Positions 56,201-64,000 of a stretch of 64,000 nucleotides of DNA are shown piece after piece; position 1 is the first letter of the stretch, and every line of letters starts with the position of its first letter. The stretch lies in assembly GCA_964036295.1 (NCBI GenBank), contig OZ038473.1, forward strand, positions 1,681,501 to 1,745,500. Reading direction: 5' to 3'. Position numbers and translations under genes: made by a program. Origin of the DNA: Plumapathes pennacea. Its lineage: Eukaryota > Cnidaria > Anthozoa > Antipatharia > Myriopathidae. The notes under the pieces are model-generated. The model was not told where the DNA came from. It made no database searches and saw only the letters and a program-made list of their open reading frames with translations.

Positions 56201-57554
56201 GTTTGTTACGGTAAATTGAATTTCGCGGTGCGATGTGACGCATGGCTGCACGCCAAGAATATTTAATTTTTGCTTTGAAAATTATTCTTAGATTTTACTC
56301 AAACTGAATGTTTATGTGATGGAAAATTGGTGGGGCAACATCACCTTGTTTTGCTAAGGAAAAGCTAAATTTGGACATTTTTGTTTTTTCGCTAATTGTG
56401 TTGTCTCGGTTGCAGTTGATTGACAACTGGCTTTTATAGTGCGCCTTTGTAGTGTTTAAGCTTCACGTCACTGAAGCTCGACTTTCTTTCCCCAGGCGTT
56501 GTGTCGCACAGCTGATCTCGGTGGTTCTGCAGTTGTCAGGGATTACAAAGACCCAGCTGATGCTTTTGTCGTGGGTGACAGAGTGCGAGGTAAAAGCTGT
56601 ACCGCAACAGAATATGTACTGATTTCACTATCCTTTGATCATGGGATTCTTCTTTCAGTTTGTTTTACCAGAGTACATACATCCGTCTTTATTTTGCACG
56701 TGTGCACCTGGAAGACAAGCAGTTAAAAATAAACAATTTTCAAATCTTCGACTATCTTCGACAAGCTGTTCTTGTTCCAAGACTGTGTGTTAACGAGAGA
56801 GCCTTTAAGGCTTATTCACACGAACAAAGCAAGCGCGAGCAACCGATTCACACGATTAGATTTATGAGACAAGCGCAACAGAATGGAAACTTGCGCTTGT
56901 GTCCTTTTTTATACCATGTGAGCTGGCCTTTAGTGTTCTGAAGTTATTCTTCAGTATTGTTTATGTTCAGTATAGTGTTGACGGGATGTTGTGATGCTCT
57001 GACTCATAGGTGTAATCAGTGTTATGGATGCTGAGGAAGAGAGAATATCTCTGTCATTCCGTATTTCAAGATTGCCGCCAGAATACGAAAGCCTGCAGTT
57101 GGTACTGTTATTTAGTCGTTTTATGGTGTATAGAACATACAGTATCTACAGAGTATGATCAACTAACTAAGGCTGGTTCACAAGAGCAAAGCAACGCTAC
57201 TGAACGGTTTACACGGTGACATTTGTGAAGCAAGCTCAAGAAAATGAAAAGTTTTTCATTCTCTTGCGCATGCTTCACCATGCGAACCAGTCTTTAGACG
57301 CTATCCTCAATAGTGTACAACTTTAGTCACATTCATCAAGTAACACATACAGACATTGTATACAGGCTAACACACACACACGCCAGCGAACATTTACTGT
57401 GAACTCACATAGACTTAAATTACATGGACAAACAAACATACAGTGACTCATGGAAATGACAGGTCCTATTTTATCATTCCCTCTTAGGGTGTCATCGATG
57501 AAGCACTAGACTCTGATGCTAAGAGGTACAGTGCAACAAACATTTTTGTTTTGC

Positions 57555-57589
<35 letters not shown>

Positions 57590-59978
57590 ACAATATCTCC
57601 GAGTAGTAAAATAACGTGTTCGCCAAACTTTTGCTCTGTCGGGCACGCATTCACTTGCTCGCTTGTACACCAACAATCTATACAAACAGTAGCACTAGTT
57701 TGGTCGCGCACTCAAGTCGATGGCTTTTTCTCCTGATCTTTAGGGCACACTATGATGAAGACAAGATTTATGAGGATTATCTGCAGACCGATGTGGGATT
57801 CAATAACCCCAGAAGTATAGACACGTTGATAGACGAGCTTGGGATCGACGAGAAAGCACCATGTTCGTTACTGCGGAGCTTTCACAGGTACTACGGCGTA
57901 CATGTGCTGCTACAATTGGCTAATACGGAGAGTTTACTCTTCATAAAGTACGAATGTACTTTTTTCATGATAATGTGCCATTTGGGAATGTGGTGGAAAG
58001 TGGCCGAGCGTGGCCGAGCGGGCGCCGACCGCAGCCGACCGTTCTTCGTGATGTAACTACGGAGAGTTTCGAGATTTACACACACGAGTCGACCGAGACC
58101 ACACGAAGAGATTATTGTTTAGCGTTAAGCATTAAACCGTTAAGCGCGACACGATTACTCGGGCAGAATTCTAGTGTTCAGTGGTTTATTTCAAGAGAAA
58201 TTGTTCTCCTTGTGTTACAGAAGTAGGTATCCTGAAGGGGATTTTGCCGAGGCGCTGAGGAAGAGACAGTCGGCAAAGTGGTCCATGGAAACGTAGGTTG
58301 AACTCTGTTGTTTGTTTGTTTGTTTGGCATCAGAGATTCCGACTCTTGTATATCGCACAAAACTCAAGGCAGTGTTCCGACGAAATGTTTTGTCTTGAGC
58401 AGGTGTAGAGGTGCCCTGGTTTCCAGAGCTTTTGTGCGACCTCGGACCGAGAGGGTAGGTTAGAGGATTGGTGCTTACTCCGGTTTGTCACGTTTCAGGA
58501 CTGCCAAGGGTGTGGAGCATTTTAAGGCGGGAAATCACGATGCCGCTGACAAGTACTTCGAGCACGCGTTGCAGATTGACTCGGAAAATGTGGAAGCATT
58601 GGTCGCCAGAGGAGCACTGTAAGTTGTGATCAACTTCAATCTTTTCCTTGAGTATGTCACCAGAGATGACACTTGCCAGGTTGTCAGTTCTCATTGCAAT
58701 GTTCATGCGTTTTTGTCTTGAGTGGCTGGGAGAAATTAGCATTAAAACTCAGAAGTGAAAAACTCGAAAGACGCAGCGTACTTTAGTTAGCAGTGATGTC
58801 AAAGAAATTTTCGTGTTTTTCGTTTAGTCCTGCAAATTAAATCAAGATATATATTTAGTTTTATGTCTTGTTATCAAAGCATTGTTGTGATGCTGTCTTG
58901 TTACAGTGTCTAATATGATAAAAAGAAAATTACACGGCGGCGCGAAGATATGGATTTTATTTTCTCGTGGTAAAAACAATCTTTTTCTCACTCGCGAAGC
59001 GCTCGTTCGTAAAATATTGTTTTTAACACTCGAAAATAAGATTCATATCTTCGCGCCGCCGTGTAATATCCTCTCTCTATATACACGATAAACTTTCAGC
59101 TGGATGGGTCGTGTTTTCTATCTAGTACTGGTTTTGAATGAAATTATCTACCTAGTACCACTATCCTACAAAAACCGCTCAACGAAATAGTCGTGTAAAA
59201 TCTGTAGATTTCTGTGGTTTTAATATAGTCTTGTTGAATGTGTAATGTGTAGTTTTGCCAACCAAGGCCAACTGACAGTAGCCGTGAGGGATTTCAGACG
59301 AGCCCTGACAATCAATGGCACTCATCGTAATGCACACAAGTATCTGACAGCAACTCTAGTGGAGCAAGGAATTCAGTGAGTCTACAGCTTACTACATATG
59401 TTACTGCTGTTATTGTGAATTGTGTTACTCATTCAAAATATAAACGCGCTCTTCCGCACAGGAAGTTGTCAGTTTGCGTTGTACTCTCGCCAGACGGTCA
59501 TAGTTCAGAAGTTTGTGTATTATGTGAAGTTTTAAAAAGTTACGCAAGTAACATCAACGTTTTTTCTCTCAGACTTGAAAAAGAAGGCGAACTCGAAGAA
59601 GCACTTGAGTGTTTCAAAGAGGCCTTAGATTTTGACCGAGGCCAGACCGCTGCAAGGGAACATCTTGACAAGGTCCAGCGACAGATTGTTGAGCGAAATC
59701 AGGTGGGTGCACAACTTGTTCAAAAGCAACCTTTTGTAGCGTTTTGTTGATAGTCATGATGATGACGACTACGACGACGACGACGACACACGGACCAGGA
59801 CCACCCGGACCAGGACCACCCGGACCAGGACCACCCGGACCAGGACCACCCGGACCAAGGCCACCCGGACCCGGACCACCCGGACGAGGACCACCCCGAC
59901 CCCGACCTGACCACCCGGACCCGCCCCAACCCCGACCCCAACCCAGAGACGATCTGATGGTGATGGTGACGGTGACGG

Positions 59979-60012
<34 letters not shown>

Positions 60013-61860
60013 ATTGACAATGACGATGATCTGATGATGATGATGATGATGAGAACGGCGATGTTGAAATAATGGGACAATCATTTTGTGAAGGTAAAAA
60101 TCCCTCCATTCATAATTTGCTAACGCCGTGTGTTCTTTTCTTTTCTATTCCACTGACCTGGACACTTCAACTGCTGACTCCTGGATGACGTCACGACCTG
60201 TCTTATTTGCTGGATGACTCTCTGACATCGCTTTTGTCGTCAAATTGGTTCTCATCTCTCTACTGGAATATGCGGTAATTCGATTTGTTTACTCATCGAA
60301 AATTTCCTTATTGCTTCCATGGAATAAATGATATTTCCGGCAAACGGTATTATCATTACTTCTTTGTATTATTAATGTTTTGTTTGTTATTGTACATTTG
60401 TTTGTTGATTGGTTACCATCGTCTTGGATCCTCTTCATGATTTGATCTTTTAACCTGGTCGTTCTTTGTGCTTGCACTTGGTCATATTTTTGCTATTTTA
60501 TGGCGATGGTTCCGTTGATGATGTTGTTGAATGATATTGTTTATGGTTATTGGTCATCTCCATGTTATACTGCAACTATCAAAACGATCCCGATTCCGTT
60601 CCTTCTTGTTATTGGTTGGGCTTCCATTTCCTTCACATGTGGGTCTGAATTTTTGTCTTTCCCGATAACTTCACAAATGGTAACGTTTCGATATTCGATG
60701 CCGTGCGCGCATTCCCTTTGTATCGTGTACCTCACCACCTTGGAATTTAACTGCTGTCAGAAAAAGAACGATGCCTTAAGAAAGGAAGAAAAGAACAAAA
60801 GCAAGTTCGGCCACGTGAGGCAGTTGATCAAAGCAGAACAGAGTCGGGCGAAGAAAAAGAAGATGGCAAGGTAAGAAACGTTGCGTCAAAATGCAGATTC
60901 TCTCAACCTTTTAAGGGTTAAGTTTACGAGGGATGTAGTGAGAAATGGTAGTTTAATCAGCTTTAAATTGAGCAAGGTAGCACCCATACACAGCAGTACG
61001 TTGTGCAATCTCCAGACTTGCGTAGTGCGATCTATCAGTAGGAATCTTGAAGGAGACTTGCTTCGAGTTTTCGGTAAATCCTGATCTTCGTTTTTGTTTT
61101 GTACAGAAAGAAAAAGAAACAAAAAAGTCAGAGAAAGAAGAAAAAAATTAAGTCTAAATCACACCAGCGAACGAGAAGGTCGACAAGCTCTGAAGATTTT
61201 TCTTACTCGGACGATACCTCGTCGAGCTCCAGCGCGGGAGATGTTCAGAGGCCTGGAGCAGAGCGGAAGTCTAGGCGAGGAAGCGAAGGCGCAAGAAAGA
61301 GGTCTGGAACGAAGGAACGCAGAACTTCCGGATCCGGTAGAAAGCGTGGGCCACTGGATCATTCAGACAACGAAGGACCGGAAGCATGTGAAAGGGAAGC
61401 TAAAATTCACCGAGAGTCTGGGTTTCCTAGGACGCAAAGAGGTGAAGTAGACGCGATGGGACAAGATTCATCGCTTTTGCGTTACAGTTCTGCCGAGAAG
61501 AGAACGGTCAGAAAGAGGAAAACGAGGAGTTCTTCGGAGTCTTCGTCAAGCTCGACGAGGTCTTCTGGATATTCAAACAAACACGGGACTAATCATGCAA
61601 GGAGGTCAAGGAAAAAGAGAAAGCGAAGCCGTTCATCTGACTCTTCCTTTCGTTCATTGATTTCTAGTGAAAGCTCCCCAGATCGTAGATACTCCAGGAG
61701 CAAGGACAGAAAGGAATATTCACAGAAGACCCGTAGGAAATGTCGCTCGCGAAGCCGTTCGTATTCTTATTCTAGCAGCGACTCCGCTGACCAAAAGTAC
61801 TCCGGGCACAAATCGAGAGGACCACGTGACAAGGAGAGAGAAAAAAAGATGCGAAGTTAA
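53266..61860 (+). CDS. TTC14: Tetratricopeptide repeat protein 14 (S1 + TPR), first exon missing
   Basis: Exons in phase: 53266-53441, 54137-54234, 54315-54457, 54586-54668, 55236-55358, 56496-56589, 57010-57101, 57488-57525, 57744-57887, 58221-58292, 58499-58618, 59253-59375, 59573-59702, 60761-60870, 61107-61860 (stop). The first starts in phase 1, so a short ATG-bearing exon lies upstream. Domains: S1-type RNA-binding fold (VLKVGSIVQGEVTSKRPFGI, exon 5 onward), the TTC14 signature VGFNNPRSIDTLIDELGIDE and EGDFAEALRKRQSAKW, then three TPRs (HFKAGNHDAADKYFEHALQI; VARGALFANQGQ; LEEALECFKEALDFDRG), and a Lys/Arg/Ser-rich tail with SR-like dipeptides. TTC14 is thought to act in RNA-related nuclear processes; its exact role is not settled. 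The domain order and spacing match the animal family well. Confidence 0.92.
54755..54923. repeat. 'CTTTCACTCCC' TIR repeat, copy in TTC14 intron
   Basis: Left ATCCCTTTTACTCCTAATTA, right TTTGCGAGTTAAAGGGTT; inner AAACTTCAATTTTCT and GTTGGGAGAATCTGCATT match the family. Confidence 0.65.
55683..55733. repeat. Perfect 16-bp inverted repeat around a GC-rich core
   Basis: ATTCTGGCGGGAAAAT and ATTTTCCCGCCAGAAT flank AGCGCGGCGCGGGCGCGCC. It contains TTTCCCGCC words on both strands, the E2F-type core, but lies deep in a TTC14 intron. Confidence 0.75.
56807..56930. mobile_element. MITE with AAGGCT(T/G)(A/G)TTCACA ends, copy 1
   Basis: Begins AAGGCTTATTCACACGAACA and ends ACCATGTGAGCTGGCCTT; related to the element at 57169-57294 in the next intron. 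Confidence 0.6.
57169..57294. mobile_element. MITE with AAGGCTGGTTCACA ends, copy 2
   Basis: Left AAGGCTGGTTCACAAGAGCA and right TGCTTCACCATGCGAACCAG-TCTT are inverted partners; inner AAAATGAAAAGTTTTTCATT is a hairpin centre. Confidence 0.7.
57557..57588. repeat. (GT)n microsatellite
   Basis: About 16 uninterrupted GT units immediately after exon 57488-57525. Confidence 0.95.
58627..58760. repeat. Degraded 'CTTTCACTCCC' family copy in TTC14 intron
   Basis: GTGATCAACTTCAATCTTTT and GTGGCTGGGAGAAATTAGCAT are family phrases; the terminal repeats are eroded. Confidence 0.4.
58929..59067. mobile_element. Foldback MITE with ATTACACGGCGGCGCGAAGA ends
   Basis: ATTACACGGCGGCGCGAAGA-TATG and the inverted CATA-TCTTCGCGCCGCCGTGTAAT enclose 139 bp. 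Inner ATTTTCTCGTGGTAAAAACA and CTCACTCGCGAAGCGCTCG extend the symmetry. Confidence 0.85.
59765..60045. repeat. GGACCAGGACCACCC minisatellite plus GATGAC repeat
   Basis: (GAC)n, then about ten 15-bp units GGACCAGGACCACCC (59790-59935), then (GACGAT)n and (GAT)n. The plus frame gives GPGPPGPGPP, collagen-like, but it lies in the TTC14 intron between exons 59573-59702 and 60761-60870. Confidence 0.9.
60888..60985. repeat. 'CTTTCACTCCC' family fragment in last TTC14 intron
   Basis: AAAATGCAGATTCTCTCAAC and TTTAATCAGCTTTAAATTGA match the inside of the family. Confidence 0.55.
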
Positions 61861-63191
61861 TCTAAACTACAATCCTGCTAATCAGCTGGATAAGACGTAT
61901 AAATTATATACCAACTAGTAAAGTAACAGTAAAAGTAAGGTACCTTTATTTACACAGCAGTATTTCTGCGCTGTTTGACTTTCAAAAAACCAGCGTAAGG
62001 TGATGAATTCCTCGCAAACTGTCCTGTAAAAGATTCTTGCAGGAGCACTGCAGATGTATTTTTGTAAGACTGTATATTGTTGCTTCCACGTAATACTGTA
62101 AATAGGAGTTTTGTTAATTTGCGTACACATTTCTTTCCTTTTCGGCATTGTGATCTTTAATTGTTTCTTTCTGTTGCTTCTACGACAGCGCTCAGCATTA
62201 ACGGTTGCCCGCTTGCCCGGGGCAACCAAAACTTTTGGTCGGACAGGTAAATTCTGGGCCGGGCAACTAGAAATTATGAAACTTTCTATTGCTTGAAGTC
62301 AGTCTACAGTCTGAAGGGCAACCAACCTAAAACCTTAATGTCGAGCACTGTACGACCTTTGTAAACAAAATATATTATTCATGTTCATTGTGTACTCTTT
62401 TGAAGAGGGATCGCTCGTATCAAAAGGGTTCTTTATTTGACTAATTGCGGTGTTCATTTCTTGTGAGAATATTGCAACGTTAGTCACAAGTGTTTAACAT
62501 GTACTCAAACTTAACATTAGCATGTGCTCAAAATGAGCTAAAAATGTCTTGACATGATGTTGATGTGAAGTGCAATTAACTATTCGTTCTAGAATTGTTT
62601 TTCCTTTTTTAATCATTGCAGAAAGTAATACTTGACCATTAAAAATTTATCCTTACCGAAGACCAGGGGTGAATTCAATGAAACACTTAGTACAAGCATT
62701 ATATATTTTAAGTTGAACCTGTTTTAAAGTTGAAACGACATTCAAATTTCAACACCTATGCTAGTTTTGTATGCATTTTTTTTACCTGTCTCCGAGAAAC
62801 ATTTTACAGACTTTCGTGAGATTAAAGTCCGCGATGTTACAAAAATTGTGTAACTTCTAAAGGACTGTCTGGATCGGATGTCGACTAGTTCAATTCACTG
62901 CATGAAAGTCCGTTTCTATCAGTATTTTGGTGAAACTACAGTAGATACAGTGCTAAAGTGATAAAAGTAGAATTATAACGACTGATAAACGCCCTTGCAC
63001 TCGCATTTGAAGCTACTTGAATAGATGCTGTCGGCAAAGAAGGATTTATCCTTGCACTGGCGTAATATAAATAACGACTGATAAAAGAAAATATCTAATA
63101 AGGACAGCAACGATAATACTCGATTTGTAATAATTGTGAGAGCGTCAGTTGTTGTGAAAAAAAAAAAAAAAAAAACAGTTTTTACGTATTG
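61861..63191. other. TTC14 3' UTR and intergenic DNA
   Basis: AT-rich, without a coding signal. TTC14 and the minus-strand NLR gene converge here, so it should hold both 3' UTRs. A poly-A run lies at about 63159-63175. No clear AATAAA was picked for either gene. Confidence 0.5.
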
Positions 63192-64000
63192 TTAGTTACT
63201 GGTGCCTTGAGAGTCGTGAAAACTAATCGTCAGCCCTGGTTTCCGTTGTATTAAGTTCTGTACAGCTGGCTCATCTCTGAACTTCTTGTCCAACAATAAC
63301 CATTCTAATTTTGTGTGTCGGGTCAGCGCGGCAGCCAGAACGCCCACAGACTCTGCTGTCAGCAGCAAGCTATTACACAACAATAAATCCTCCAGTGAGC
63401 TGTTGGTTTTCAGTGCATCGGCCAGTGCGGCCAGGTTGCGTATGTTGTTGCGGCTCAAATTAAGCCGCCGCAGCGGCCTATCCGCCTTGACGACAGCACA
63501 GGCGAGTCTGAACCACACGTCAGTCTCGCTCACCAGCTTAAGGCTCGCGGGCGGCAGGAACAGGTCCATCACCTCCCAGCTGCTGCCAACGGGCTCGATC
63601 ATCGCCTCGCCAAACTCAGCGTTGACAGAAGCGCTCTCGTCCAGAAGATCACAGATGAAGTCACCAAACGCAGCATTACCTTCAGCTCGACGCTCCGCTA
63701 GCGACGAAAACAATCTACGAGCAGTTTCCTCCTCGCCTTTCTCACTCAACATGCCGACTAAAAACAAGAGAACTTGCTTATACTTGCGAAGAAGCTCATC
63801 CTCCGTTAATAGACGAAGACTACCAAGAAAATCAGCTACATCGGAAAGTTGAACGCATAGGCTAAAGGCCGCGAAATATTCTTGGAGTGTTTTGTGAAAA
63901 AACTGATAACAACTGCGGGACGTGATTCGCTTCGATGCACTTTTATCTCTGCTAAGAAAACCAAAATGGAGGACATCGGTGGTCGCGCGGCCTTCAGCGT
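63192..64000 (-). CDS. NLR-type NACHT/LRR protein, C-terminal part
   Basis: One open frame runs from the window edge to a TAA at 63192 (about 269 codons, no intron). Near the edge it reads VLHFGFLSRDK, then FFHKTLQEYFAAFSL, the hallmark of the helical part after the NACHT domain of animal NLRs. Leucine-rich repeat units follow: PLRRLNLSRNNIRNLAALADAL and SSLEDLLLCNSLLLTAESVG, with LxxLxLxxN pattern. The NACHT ATPase and any effector domain lie beyond the window. NLRs are cytosolic pattern receptors; cnidarian genomes often hold many. Only about three LRRs remain before the stop, short for an NLR but not rare. Confidence 0.85.
   Translation of the reverse strand, partial: AEGRATTDVLHFGFLSRDKSASKRITSRSCYQFFHKTLQEYFAAFSLCVQLSDVADFLGSLRLLTEDELLRKYKQVLLFLVGMLSEKGEEETARRLFSSLAERRAEGNAAFGDFICDLLDESASVNAEFGEAMIEPVGSSWEVMDLFLPPASLKLVSETDVWFRLACAVVKADRPLRRLNLSRNNIRNLAALADALKTNSSLEDLLLCNSLLLTAESVGVLAAALTRHTKLEWLLLDKKFRDEPAVQNLIQRKPGLTISFHDSQGTSN

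Noticed and set aside
59744-60034. Collagen-like GPGPP open frame
   Set aside because: It is produced by a 15-bp minisatellite inside a TTC14 intron, flanked by GAC/GAT simple repeats, and the other strand is equally open. No signal peptide or exon context.

Overview
The window is intron-rich animal DNA with GT-AG splicing, AT-rich introns, dense MITEs and minisatellites and no bacterial features. Gene content points to a cnidarian, most likely an anthozoan such as a stony coral: a lamin-G/PKD/REJ polycystin, clustered single-exon rhodopsin-like receptors, a CAP protein, an NLR. This is inference from family content, not from a marker gene. Exon borders were read by hand from splice sites and matching phase; no alignment or transcript was available.

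Layout. (1) About 256-17316 (+): a large polycystin-1 family receptor-channel whose extreme 5' end lies before the window. (2) 18165-27850: a local tandem duplication. Two nearly identical single-exon GPCRs (18331-19350 and 23153-24172, +) are separated by a truncated copy of the 3' end of a third GPCR; the complete third GPCR (27708-28796, -) follows a four-exon secreted CAP protein (24728-27062, -). (3) 29582-43764 (-): a roughly 31-exon vinculin/alpha-catenin family gene with a vinculin-like N-terminus, an alpha-catenin-like middle, and about 12 extra exons carrying four more copies of one helical module before a typical tail. This is the most unusual gene here. (4) 43765-53265: mobile-element and minisatellite-rich DNA with a terminal-inverted-repeat element and its solo end, several foldbacks, telomere-like repeats, a poly-G tract and a 150-bp tandem array. 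A few splice-compatible minus-strand exons (46600-48574) suggest a small membrane-protein gene. (5) 53266-61860 (+): TTC14 (S1 domain, TPRs, Lys/Ser-rich tail). (6) 63192-64000 (-): the 3' part of an NLR-type NACHT/LRR gene that runs off the window.

The genes are not an operon. Polycystin and the vinculin/catenin protein both belong to mechanosensing and adhesion biology and the NLR and CAP protein to possible defence or secretion, but nothing in the sequence shows that they work together.
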